Assembly: GCA_947179155.2 (NCBI GenBank)
Contig: OX359264.1
Span: 58,679,202 to 58,743,201 of the forward strand
Length of the DNA stretch: 64,000 bases
Direction: 5' to 3'
Source of the DNA: Hedera helix
Taxonomy: Eukaryota > Streptophyta > Magnoliopsida > Apiales > Araliaceae
Part shown: positions 34,974-48,380 of the stretch, in pieces
Position numbering within the stretch: position 1 is the first letter of the stretch
Layout: every line of letters begins with the position of its first letter
Made by a program: the position numbers and the translations under genes
Notes under the pieces: model-generated
What the model was told of the DNA's origin: nothing
Database searches by the model: none
The model's input: only the letters and a program-made list of their open reading frames with translations

Positions 34974-35560
34974 CATAAAATCGATTAAAATCAAAAAACC
35001 TACAGGATCGAACCAAACCGTTACTATTTCAAACCGAAAAACATAAAATCGAAAAACCGAACACTATAAAATTAAAAAATCGAGACTAGTTCGGCCAGTT
35101 TGGTTTGGTTTCTCAAAAAACCGAAATCGACCAAACCAACCAAACAATTTAAAATTATAATATAATTTATATATTTTTTTAATAAATATTTATTTTATAT
35201 AATTATATATTTATTATATGCCTTTATTGTGACGAATTTACAAAACTTCTATCTTAGTGAGTGAGTTAGGTGATTTTTGTTTTTCGGATTTAGAGAACTT
35301 CTATTATAATTAGTAGTTATTGAGTTAGTGATTTATTAATTATTATGAAAAATTGGCAATATAATAAATATCAAATTATCAATTACAGAACCGAATAACC
35401 GAATAAACATACCGATTTAACTGAAACCGAATAAATCGATAACCGATTACAATGTAAAAATTTGGACGGTTTTGGTTTTTAATTTTTTATAACTGACTTA
35501 AATAATTTGGTTTTTTTTCCCTCTAAAAAATCAACCAAATTGACTGTGTGCACCCCTACT
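34974..35560. mobile_element. Small TIR element with AGGGGTGCACACA-type ends
   Basis: Left end AGGAGTACACATAAAATCGA; right end inverted AGGGGTGCACACAGTCAA. Both arms carry runs of AACCGAAAA/AAACCGA and TCGATT, typical of non-autonomous plant DNA elements. The interior is AT-rich with no coding capacity. A related single end lies at 38240-38356. Confidence 0.5.
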
Positions 35561-35713
35561 TAATTTACACACAAGTAATCATATACAAACAAGTTTTATA
35601 TCTAATTTCACATGATTCATGAATGTAAAAAGAAATCATTATTGTGGAAGATGAGTTGTAAAAATATTTTTCGTTGCATATATATAGGTTTCTGCAACAC
35701 AAGTATATAATTA

Positions 35714-36112
35714 TCTGTCTATATTATAAAGTGGAAACAAAATAATAATCACTTTTTAGTGTCACAATTTTGTGAAGTTTTTACTTGTTTTCCTTTCTAC
35801 CCTTTTCATCCTTATTAATTCTCTTGAGCAGATTTTTCATTTTTATTTTCTCTCTCCTACTTCTTTATCCGTTTTACGTACTCTCTCCCACTCTTTTTTT
35901 TTTACATTAAATCACATACATGCACATAGTGAGTGTGCGTGCAGTTAACTAGATAATTATAAAGAATTTTACGTTTAAACTTAATATTAAAAAAGTCATC
36001 CAAAAATTATTCATGTTTAATAGTGTCGCATACAAACCTTAACATGATTTTAGATAATTAAATCCAAAAAAATTAATCACTCTCATTTGAGACAAATGTA
36101 GCGAAGTACTAG
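35714..36112 (+). mobile_element. Short Helitron-like element
   Basis: 399 bp beginning TCTGTCTATATTATAAAG and ending CTAG, inserted between A (35713) and T (36113) as Helitrons do. A hairpin with CATTT/AAATG arms lies about 14 bases before the end, as in Helitron 3' termini. It encodes no RepHel. Short AT-rich ends can match by chance, so this is tentative. Confidence 0.45.
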
Positions 36113-38239
36113 TTATATTTTGCATGGTAGCTTATCAAAACTAAATAAATCATGCACGGTAGATTAAATAATATGAATTTAAAGGGTAATTAACAATTTC
36201 CTACTCAAAATTGAGTAAACAATTTATTTTTTTTAAAAAAACATGAAAGATGACAATCAAAGTGCTTAACTTTTGATTAAGACTACATAATATATATCTT
36301 ACAAGTTAACTTTTGGCATTTACTTTTTGCTAAGATGGCTTTTTCTGATTCTAGTAATAACATTGTCTGCCTAAGGTTTACGTACCTGCCGGTTGCCACT
36401 GCCATGGACGCATATTAATTAAGTTATTAATCTTGTTTTCTTGAGTAAGAGAAATGTATACTTGGTCTTGTTGTTTGGCGTAATCTAATTATTTTCTTTA
36501 GTACTAGTTAATTAGACAGTTCCGGGTTTTATCATTCTCTTCCTCCAAGTGTGACCATGTTCAGACTAGTTAGCTTGGAATTTTTATTTTCTTTTTGTCC
36601 ATATTGTAGAAATAAGAATGTTCAAACTTCTCTACCAGAGGACTGTGTTTGACATTTTTCGTAATTTATATCCTTAATTGGCAGTATTATTAAGTTAATT
36701 TCTCACTGCTTCCTGCCAGAAACTTAAATTCTGTCTACTATATAGCAGGCATATAAATTGTCCAGAAATTGTTTTTATTTAAAGAGAAGTCTTGACAGTG
36801 AAACTGCTTTTATATATATATATATATATATATAATTTTAATTTTTCAATCGGTCCGAAAGGATCAAAACCGTATGAATCTATCTTATGGCCCTATAAAA
36901 TTTTAATTACCTTGTTGTATTGTCTATTTGGCAATGACAAGAAAGATACTAATGGTTAATTGAAAACAGCTGTTATGGTACCTCCTGGCTCTAGCATGTC
37001 CCTGCCCTCCCTTATATGATGCGAAAACAAAACGCCCATACATGTGATAATAAGATAATTTGGTGGTATAAAAGCTAGGGTTTAGTGAATTTGCTCGAGA
37101 GCTGGTGCATTTTCTTAACTATAATTAAGTTCAAATAACTTTAAATCTATGCATAGTGTAATCCATTCATTTATATTATTTGATCATTAACTCTTTAAAG
37201 TCAACTTAAGATATTTTTTTATTAGTCATAATTGACGTAGATTCTTTTAATTTTAATCAATACAATGATGAATATTATAAATAATCTAAAAAATATTGTT
37301 CATTGTAAGTTTTATTGTTTCATAATATTTAATGAGTTATCTCAGTTTTGAGTTTAAAAATATTTAAATTGACTTTTAAAAGTCAACAACGATCGTATAA
37401 TTTAAAACAAAAAGAATATTATCTTTATAAAGGTTCACTATAGCCAAGTATTTTGACAAAAAAAAAAAAATTATTACATCGTTAATAGTCAGTTGTGCCT
37501 ATTCACATTTGGTACAATGTACCTGTATCATGTACAAGATTGCTGACATTTTTTTTTTTTGCCAAAGATTTTTTAATTTACATTTTCTCATCTTATAATT
37601 TTAAAAGATTACACACCTATGTAAAATTACAATTTGATTATAACTTATTCTTATAAATTACTGCAAACGAATTTGACTTGATCCCACGTAAATTTCACAA
37701 AAAAATTCATGAGAGACGAACAGACATTTTAACATTAGCATAACAATGTACTAACTAAGGACAAATTCTGACTTATTTTTTATCCGTCGATCGATGTTTT
37801 TGATGTATCAAACATTAGCATAACAATGTAGTGACAAACATACATTTTAACATAATAATTCTCCATATTTAATTCTCGATTAAATTATGGTTAATTAAAC
37901 CATATTATTTATGCTCGGAGAGTACCGTACGTAGTAATTATGGACGGTGGTACATTAGGAGTGGTCATTAAGTTAGGCGAAGTCAAACGCTAATCGACAT
38001 TAACATAGAAACCCTAGCTAGGGATAAAACCAACACAAATTAAAGGCGGCCTCCCCATTTTATTCTATTCGCTTTAATAACATGCTTATTAAATGAAAAT
38101 TATGGTTTCTTATTGACAAACCATGTTGCTGCTTTTAATAATTTCACATATTAGTTGAAACTATTTAAAAGCAAGATATTATCTGTACTTATATATATAG
38201 TTGTGTTAATTATAAGCCAAGAACTATGTTTTAATAAAA
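36113..38239. other. AT-rich intergenic sequence
   Basis: No exon with a recognisable domain. A (TA)n run lies at about 36811-36834. Scattered less AT-rich patches (about 36360-36420 and 36960-37060) show no coding frame I can support. Confidence 0.4.
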
Positions 38240-38356
38240 TATCAATTTTTTTTTATACTGAAACCGGACCGATTCTTTTTATATCGAACCTGCCAGTTCA
38301 AATCGGTCCGAAAAACCAACAAAATCGAAAATATTGATTTTAGTGCACACCCCTAA
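38240..38356. mobile_element. Single end of the AGGGGTGCACAC family
   Basis: It runs from GAAACCGGACCG to GTGCACACCCCTA, matching the right end of the element at 34974-35560. No partner end is seen nearby, so it is a truncated relic. Confidence 0.45.
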
Positions 38357-38639
38357 GGTCAAGGGCTCAAGGGTTGGTTGGAAGAAAAATAAATAAGTAT
38401 CGTTGGGATAAAATTATATATTGAAGAGCTCGTACAGATGTTAGTTCAAATTCACTTACACTTAAGGTCCGGTTTAGGTGCTGACCTATACTAATATTGT
38501 ACTTTGGATTTGGTACAAGTGCTGGCCCATTGCAATATATTATAATTAAGCACATGAAATACTCATTTTATATGTTCATTAAAAAATAAAAGGTATTATT
38601 TTGAGATGAAGTACAATAATTATGCTAAAAAATATTAAT

Positions 38640-38810
38640 CCAACTAGTATGAAACAAAACTATTAACAGCCTAAAACAAAACAAAGCCCAAAGGCCCAAA
38701 TACCCACTGACAAAAGAGAAGAAAAGAAAAAATATTGAGTCGAAAACAAAACAAAGCCCAAAGGCCCAAATACTAACTGACCAATGCTTCGGCCTAACTA
38801 ATTTGTCCAC
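38640..38810 (+). promoter_or_regulatory. Possible promoter with duplicated GGCCCA motifs
   Basis: A ~73 bp tandem duplication (about 38672-38704 and 38741-38772), each copy holding AAACAAAGCCCAAAGGCCCA. GGCCCA/GCCCA repeats resemble plant site II elements. TATAAAG follows at 38820 and a pyrimidine-rich leader after that. The supposed downstream gene is weak, so this is a guess. Confidence 0.3.
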
Positions 38811-41040
38811 AGTCCAATGTATAAAGGAGCTTCTTGCAGTCGCAAATCCCTTCTCTCTCTGGTAAATTCTGGCCGGAATTTGCAGCTTGGTTCTTCAATC
38901 TGGTCACGATCATCGGTAAATTATTGTGAAAACGTTACCCTGCTTATCCTTTTGCTTTTGATTAAACAATTTCATGGTGATTTTGCCCTTAAAGTTCAGA
39001 ATGCAAAATTTAACATAATAGTGCTATGGATAATGATCTATAAATGGTATCTATGGATAAAGTTAAATTTTTATTTAACATTTCACAATATTTGTGGATT
39101 GGAATAATAAAATTATGAAATTAAGTTAATTTTTTTTAAAAATAAATTTAAATTAAAATATTTTTCCTCATTTAACTTTCTTGTAATTTAATTTTTTAAA
39201 ATTTAACTTTATAAAATTTAAATTTAACATGATAGTGCTCCGTTCCACAAAAAAATATGAAAATTCAATTTATTTAATAATATTTTCATTTAACTTTCTT
39301 ATAATTTTTTTTTTTTTAAATTTAACTTTATAAAATTTAAATTTAACATAATAGTACTATCTTCCACAAAAAAGTGTGAAAATTAATTTTATTTTAAAAA
39401 TATTTTCCCTCGTTTAACTTTCTGGTAATTTATTTTTTTAAAAATTAACTTATAAAATTTAAATTTAACATAATAGTGCTATGTTCCACAAAAAGTGTGA
39501 AAATTAATTTTATTTTAAAAATATTTTTCCTCGTTTAACTTTCTAGTAATTTATTTTTTTAAAATTAACTTATAAAATTAAAATTTAACATAATAGTGCT
39601 ATGTTCCACAAAAAAGTGTGAAAATTAATTTTATTTCAAAAATGTTTTTCCTCGTTTAACTTTATGGTAATTTAATTTTTTTAAAAAAATTAACTTTATA
39701 AAATTAAAATTTAACATAATAGTGCTCCATTCCAAAATAAATAAATATAGAAACTAAATTTATTTAAAAATTTTAAATTTAATTTCATATTTTTATTATT
39801 CCATTCCATAAATATTGTGAAAAGTTAAATAAAAATTTAACTTTATAAATATGACCACCGTCATGCATATAATTGTTTTCAATAAATTAATTCAAGTATA
39901 TATTTGCTGAACTTGATGTTTGTCAATAAATCAATGATCTACTGTGCACCCAATCTTAATCACCCATTACCTAAGTAGCATCCAGACCCAAGCTATAATT
40001 AGAGAGAAGAGTTCCTCTTTCCACCGCTGCTAAGAGTAGCAAGCCATAATTAGAGAGAAGAGTTCCTCTTTCCCCTATTAAGAGTAGCAGAAAGGTTTTT
40101 TTTAATATTAAATGAGGAGTATTTTGGTCTTTACTTGATCCATTATTAAGTTTTTTATTTCCATTATTCTTATCAATGAAAGGGCTTTTATTTAATCATT
40201 CTTGTCCGTTGGATCTTGTGTTGGACAGCTAGAGATGGATTTGATGATGTCAAGGTCCCACACCAGGGCATTTGAGGGAATTGATGATTTTATTTAATCA
40301 ATAATGTCAAGAAGCTGTTTCGTTTATTGGAAATGAGGCAAGAGAGAAATGGTGCGTGGTTTCAGTGATGGAAGCTTAGAGGTTTGTATAGTCACTGAAA
40401 TCTCGGTCTGAAGTTTAGCAGCGTTTGGTATAAAACCTTCTTCTGATTAAATTCATAAAATGGGATTAGTTGATCCTAGGTAGTGTAATGAAGACAACCT
40501 GTCTAGATCCAATGCATTTCATGTGTAAATTTTTAGAATCATATGAGGATTAAGTTGGGTTCTTTGATGTTGTCCCCACAGGTTCCTTTGGAGGTGATTG
40601 CTATTTTAGACTTTTTGGATAACATGGCTATAGATGTCTTTAACGTACCAAATTTTTTTCTGACCTGGTTCATGTTTATAGGTTGATATAGGTATTTGAT
40701 GGTTTGTGCTTTTTGAGGTCTCCCTGTTATATATATTGTTGAATTTGTGCTTAAAATGTTATGATTGGTTTGGCATGCACCAACTTATTTTCATATTGGG
40801 GAAATTCAGCGGTCTGAAAATGGCCTTATATTTATTGAATGGATCTAAATATGATAGTCTTCCAGGATCAAATGCAAATGTACAATCATATTCGTGAGCA
40901 CTGTATAACAACAGGAATGGAATGCTTTCTGTCAATCAGGCCCCTAAACCATGGAAAGGAGGGCAGTGGAAAGCAGATAACTATAGAAACACCTACCAAC
41001 ACAGCATTCACTCCGTATTACAGATATGTATACTGACTTC
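38811..41040 (+). other. Possible degenerate gene, product not recognised
   Basis: A candidate first exon lies at about 38817-38912. Its first 32 codons start MYKGASCSRKSL and meet a donor-like CGGTAAAT. Less AT-rich blocks recur at about 40200-40300, 40380-40700 and 40800-41035. Donor- and acceptor-like sites occur (for example CCCCACAG before 40582). In the last block one frame reads PKPWKGGQWKADNYRNTYQH, with a stop a few codons earlier. No domain is recognised. A ~50 bp string at about 40198-40245 (TTGGATCTTGTGTTGGACAG) recurs at 51803-51850, so part of this is repetitive. It may be a pseudogene. Confidence 0.25.
39100..39790. repeat. AT-rich minisatellite, ~120 bp units
   Basis: About five to six degenerate units, each holding AATTTAACATAATAGTGCTA, then TTCCACAAAAAA, then TTTCCTCGTTTAACTTTC. 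Anchor strings recur near 39228, 39345, 39467, 39587 and 39713, with spacing of 117 to 126 bp. Confidence 0.8.
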
Positions 41041-43312
41041 CTATTATCTTTAAAAGGCCTATACAATTGCTTTCATAGCAGCATCATGCACCTTCTATCT
41101 TTCTTTACTGGATCATTTTTGTGGTTTAAGAGACTTTTGTTCTAGAACATTTTGATTCGCGATCCATCCGTTTGATTTATTCTGATGTTTCTTCTATGAA
41201 AATAGTGTAGTATCTTCATTCAATAGTTTATTTAAGCCTGACTTTGGTCTAGATCACGGTATGACTTTTACTGAATGACCAATTACAATTCTTAGACCTT
41301 TAAACAGCTGTATGAGTTTCTATTTAGTCTTCAAATCCTGATATTTAACTGCAGTACTATATTACTCCCTTCATTTCACAAATATAGTTCTATTTGCAAA
41401 ATTTACAAACTTTAAGAATATATATTTGAAATATATTTACTATTAAATTTATTGAGTGTTGAGTTTATTAATAACAGCATGATAATAAAATTTTAATGTA
41501 AACTTGAGGACAATGTGTCATTTGTTACTTCCATCTCTTTTTTTGGGAAATATTTGGCTAATGAGATCTCAACTAACGCTTGTTATATAAATTAATACGA
41601 GGGAGTTTAATAAATAATGACAAGAGAATAAAATAGTTTCAAACTCTATTGCCTAGACATAGAAAACCATTAAAATATTAGAGTACAAAATGGAGGCCAT
41701 CTTTCAATTGTTTACAGTTGGAGTTTAAGTAGTGGGCCAAAACATACAGTATCAAATCCCTGAATTGAAAGTTCTACCTGTTAATGATGTTATTCATTGA
41801 GCTTTCGATTTAGTACTCTCTGATATGTATGAAAGGAAGAAAAAAAAATCATACGCCGCATAATTATTAATTAGATAATCTTTTCTAATTAGTGCACTGA
41901 ATTTTATTCATTAAATTGGAAAAACGGTAAGTTTAAAATAGTCAGGTTTATGCAGTAAACAAATTGAGTTATTCTTGAACTCGACTTTAAATATTTTATT
42001 GATTGGACTCGCGTTCATTTAACGAGTTGAGTTTGAACTATCTCATTTGTTCGTTTTTATAAACAAATCGAGCTCGAGTTATGCTTTTTTCACTTAAGAT
42101 CGGCTCGTTTGGGCTTAATTGTGTTTGATGTTAAATATATTATATGATATTTATAAGCACCTTTTTCTCATGGTAAAGATTACAAGTTGTATTATATTAG
42201 GCCAAATTTTGTACGTCAACTTTTTTATAAGCATGTGCGTGGTATGTGCAAAAATGCGTTATACCCAAGGGCACTAGAAAAAATCTAGAAATGAGTTGAA
42301 TAGATTCTTTAATTTTTTTTTTAAAAGATTGATTATCAAATAATTAAACAAGTAAGTTTTAATTAGTTTGCACAGTAGAATATGAATTTTAGAAACCCCT
42401 TCAAAGATTAAATGAAAATCTTAAGTTCTAAATATTGTACCAACTACAGAAACTAGTCACAAATAGAAACGTAGAGTAACGAAAAAATATTAAGTGTAGA
42501 AAATAAAGAAAACAAAAAATTTTAAATGGTTCAGAGTACAAAAGTCTCTTAGTACTCTCTTCTACTCCATGAGTAGGGATGATCCACAAAGAATGAAGGT
42601 TATATAGACCTACATGGATGCTATAAGTCCCTATCTTGATTTAAATGTAGTCCGGAGTTCCAGGAATGGATCATGATCTTACAAATTTTACAGAACAGTT
42701 CCGAAGTTTCTTCATTTGTGTGGAGTGACATAATCTTAGGGTAGAAACATAATTAGTAGGTAATCCAACAATGGAGTTTCCACTAAATATTGTATTGAAC
42801 GTTTTGTAGCTTGCACGCTGCCATAAGCACACATGCATTTATGCAGTCCACGACTACAAAATTTAAAGCAATTTTTTAATAGTGTGCTTAAGCCATACTT
42901 ATTGAGAGCATTAAAGACTAATGACCCAAATTTTTTTTTTTGGGGAGGGGCCGGGGGACCATATAGACTATAACTGATGAATGCAACTCTTTTTTCTTAC
43001 TTTATTAGGGTTTTGATTACTCCCACAAACCCCTTAGTATCCCTGATCACATATGAAAAGTAATCCAACTCATACCATCAAGGAAAATTGCCTGCCAATC
43101 CCTCCTCAACGAGCTGACCATGTCAACATCGTGACAAATGCCACGTTATGCTATTGACCCTTCACATGTACATGGTGCACATGCACATATATACAACATA
43201 GTCATGGCATGAGCATATTTATATATGAATGCATGTATGTATCTATATAGAGGCAAATTAGCAATACAAAAGAGCGACGTGTCTGTGTTTAACAGGATTG
43301 GTTTATATAGAA
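41041..43312. other. AT-rich intergenic sequence
   Basis: No gene recognised. Around 41930-42120 lie strings such as GAGCTCGAGTTATG and ATTTAACGAGTTGAG, like TIRs of the GAACTCGA family at 31265, possibly a relic. From 42230 to 43300 nothing can be assigned. Confidence 0.35.
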
Positions 43313-43560
43313 ATGGTTGATAATATAGGATCTATCTCAGATAGAGGTGTTAAATACAATTTTGCAGGCGCTAGTAATGCTTCAGAAGAGGCTGGGGTCA
43401 TCAAGGAGCAAGATCGCTTGCTTGCCAATAGCTAATGTGGGCCGAATCATGAAGCAGATCCTACCAAGCAATGCAAAAGTCTCTAAAGAAGGAAAAGAAA
43501 CCATGCAAAGAAACCATGCAAGAATGTGTATCTGAGTTCATTAGCATTAGCTTTGTTACA
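43313..43560 (+). pseudogene. NF-YB: Broken NF-YB (CCAAT-binding factor subunit B) gene fragment
   Basis: NF-YB is a histone-fold subunit of the nuclear trimeric CCAAT-binding factor. From ATG 43313 the frame runs through a short N-terminus into KEQDRLL. After a one-base insertion (near 43428) it continues as PIANVGRIMKQILPSNAKVS, the start of the NF-YB core. A 13 bp tandem duplication (AAAGAAACCATGC twice, about 43493-43518) breaks the frame again. It resumes as ECVSEFIS, then six extra bases (ATTAGC doubled) and FVT. The sequence then runs into (CA)n and a Helitron-like element at 43577. About half of the histone fold is missing. The core motifs most resemble the NF-YB5/YB7 type, by memory of the family. 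Confidence 0.85.
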
Positions 43561-43576
43561 CACACACACACACATA

Positions 43577-45487
<1,911 letters not shown>

Positions 45488-45774
45488 TATATATATAAAA
45501 CATATGTAGTGAATAAAACAAAATGAAACAAAAAAAGAAGTAAATTAGTACTTCATTATATATACTTACTGAATCTCCACAATGTGAGAATAGAAATCAG
45601 AAATAAAGAGAAATCATACATTTAATTCATATACCAGAGCTAATATATGTGCGCCTTTTTTCCTATTTATTTTTTGGGTCTTATATAGTCTAGCTACTAA
45701 TTACTAAAGCTTATATGTCATTTCCACTTTAAACATGCGCTTCAGAGGAATATCGAAAACCTTATTAATACTAT
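45488..45774 (-). pseudogene. HAK/KUP copy A: coding tail cut off by the copia element, with 3' flank
   Basis: On the minus strand this codes INKVFDIPLKRMFKVEMTYK-type sequence ending at the TAG at 45704-45706. This is the C-terminus of the HAK/KUP potassium transporter, whose preceding part is at 50580-51440. Copia element insertion at 45774 separates the two. The flank from about 45508 (GTGAATAAAACAAAA) recurs at about 52778 and 55157, marking the duplicated unit. Confidence 0.75.
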
Positions 45775-46000
45775 TGTCACAGAGTCTCTCATCTACTAAA
45801 CTATCTCCCCACACGTTATTGTATTGGATAAGGAATGCATCTGTCCAAGCCTGTAACAGGATTAGATAGATTAGGATTAATTTGAATTTTGAATTAGATG
45901 TCATGTAACCATGTAGTATGTTCTCTATATAAAGCCAGTAATAGATACTCTGATAAATATACATAGAAATCATATTTCCATCATCTTATATTCCTTAATT
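45775..46000 (+). repeat. 5' LTR of the copia element
   Basis: Begins TGTCACAGAGTCTCTC. TATA box-like CTATATAAAG lies at about 45925. It shares TGAATTTTGAATTAGATGTC with the 3' LTR. The right end is set by the primer site and is accurate to a few bases. Confidence 0.85.
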
Positions 46001-46012
46001 TGGTATCAGAGC
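46001..46012 (+). other. tRNA-iMet primer binding site of the copia element
   Basis: TGGTATCAGAGC, an exact canonical initiator tRNA-Met complement, directly after the 5' LTR. Confidence 0.9.
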
Positions 46013-46051
46013 TGTAATCAACATTATGTCATCATCCTTTTCCACATTTTC

Positions 46052-47062
46052 TTGAAGGCCTCAAATCCAAACCAGCGACAACTAATGGCTGTAAACACTC
46101 TAACATCACCGCTGAATCTGTCAAACCCAACACAGATGTTGGTGATGAAACTTAATCCCGAAAACTATTTATCTTGGAAGGCTCAATTAATGCCACTACT
46201 TCGTGGAAACAATCTCATTCGTTTCGTTGATGGAACAGAAACTGCGCCTCCAGCCAAGTTGCCGGCTACCGCTGCAAATACACCCACGACAGATAATCCT
46301 GATTACCATATCTGGTACCAACAGGACCAGAACTTACTGAGTCTTCTTATCTCCTCCCTTCGTGAGGATATTATTCCACTCATTATCGATGCCAAAACAT
46401 CTCAAGAGTTGTGGACCATGCTCGAGACAGCCTATGTCTCACCCTCTACCACAAGAATGCTGAACCTCCTTTTGAGTTTACAGGATCTGAAGCAGAACGA
46501 TGACTCCATAACTGATTATCTATACAAAGCTAAAACAATCAGCGAACATCTTGTTGCCGTTGGACGACCGGTAGCCACTTGTGACTTCAACTGCATCATC
46601 TTTAAGGGGCTGAGACATGAATTTCACACCATCATTCCAACACTTGCTGCCACTAACACTCCGATTTCATTTATGGATCTTCTCAACGCTCTATTAAATC
46701 ATGAAATGCTGGTCCACAATTTCAGTGATTCTTCTATACCTAAAGTAGAAGTCGATGCTACTAGAAATCACCAAGCTTTTACACATCTTGCATAAAAGGG
46801 GCAGAGTTCTCGATCTTATTCTGGATATTAAACATGCCTTAATTATAATAACAGAAGAAACTCATCTAGGCCACATAATAACAATCGACAGCGGTACAAT
46901 TCTAGGCCATGACAAAATAATTATAACAACACCAACAACCGGTCATCTCCAAATCAGTTTGTTCAGTGCCAGATCTGTCATCGCTTTAATCACACTGTAG
47001 ACAGTTGTTGTCAACGTTATAATCATGCCCATCCGCCCAGTGCAAATACAGCTTCATTTTGT
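46052..47062 (+). pseudogene. Copia gag
   Basis: The open frame 46052-46795 (247 residues) matches the copia-type gag: NPENYLSWKAQLMPLL near the start, then LWTMLETAYVSPS and LLSLQDLKQNDDSITDYLYK. The frame then breaks near 46795. A CCHC zinc knuckle is still readable about 46970-47020 in another frame (CQICHRFNHTVDSC), so gag has at least one frameshift. Gag would form the virus-like particle. Confidence 0.85.
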
Positions 47063-48380
47063 TAGAATAATTTCACAGATGCTTGGGTTCCAGATACTGG
47101 CGCTACACACCATGTTACTCCAGATCTTCAGTCCCTTGATCATTCCACTCCTTACACTGGAACAGACACCCTAAGGGTTGGTAATGGTAAAGGCTTAAAA
47201 ATTAGTCACACTGGTTTGGCTATTTTTCATTCCAATAATAACTTTTTCCAGTTAAATAATGTTCTGCATGTTCCTGCTCTCACAAAATCATTATTGTCTG
47301 TGAATAAATTTACATCTAATAATAATGTTTATTTTGAGTTTCACCTAACATGTTTTTTTGTGAAGGATCGCACAACGAAGAACGTGTTGCTGACCGGACT
47401 GAGTGATCAGGGCCTCTATTCACTTTCTCAATCTTCTTTTTCAGAAAAATAAAGAACTTGTTGTTTTTGCTGCAACTAAAGTCTCCTCTTCCTGTTGGCA
47501 TAATAGATTAGGACATCCTCATTTAAAATTTCTCAATAAAATTATTTCTAGCAATGAACTACCTGTATCTGTTCTCAATTTCTCTTTTTGTCATGCTTGT
47601 CAATTGGAAACATCTTCACGAATTCATTTGCCTGTTACTAATCACAACGTCTCACACATACTTGATTTAATATACAGTGACGTGTGGGGTCCATCCCTCA
47701 CTCTCTCTTGTGATGGTCATAAGTACTTTGTTATTTTTGTTGATGCTTTTTCTAAATACATCTGGTATTATCCTATGCAAGCCAAGTCTGATGTGTATGG
47801 TATATTTCTTAAGTTTGAATTATTTGTTGAAAGACAATTTAGTTCAATAATAAAAGCAGTTCAAACTGATTGGGGTGGTGAATATCGTTCTGTAAATAAA
47901 TTTTTTACTTCCATTGGCATCAATCACCGACTTACCTGTCCTCACACTCATGAACAAAATAGTATGGTTGAACGACGCAATCGCCACATTGTTGAAACAG
48001 GTCTTACTTTGTTAACCAACTCTTACACTCCATTTCGTTTTGGCATTTTGCATTTGAAATAACTGTTTATCTCATTAATCGTATGCCGTCATCCGTTTCT
48101 CAAAATAAAACCCCCTATGAGTGTATTTTTCATCATCCTCCCGACTATTCATTTTTACGTACTTTTGGGTGTGTCTGTTATCCTTTTATTCAGCCATATA
48201 ATTCTCATAAAATGGATTATAGATCTCTTCCTTACATTTTTCTAGGTTACAGTTCTAATCATTTGGGATATCGGTGTCTGGATCTCCACAAACAAAAATT
48301 TTATATAGCTCGTCATGTGCAATTTAATGAACATAACTTTCCATTTTCTCAGCAGGTTAGCACCTCAGTTTCACCAACCT
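47063..48380 (+). pseudogene. Copia protease and integrase
   Basis: Protease site WVPDTGATHHVT lies at about 47082, then LHVPALTKSLLSV. The GAG-pre-integrase region has CWHNRLGHP, with a frame change near 47440. Integrase core: SDVWGP (first Asp), QTDWGGEY (second Asp) and a later ERRNRHIVE Glu. A frameshift after GILHLK at 48062 is followed by the MPSSVSQNKTPYE-type region and the YSSNHLGYRC part, ending near 48380. The C-terminal linker to RT is degenerate. Confidence 0.85.
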
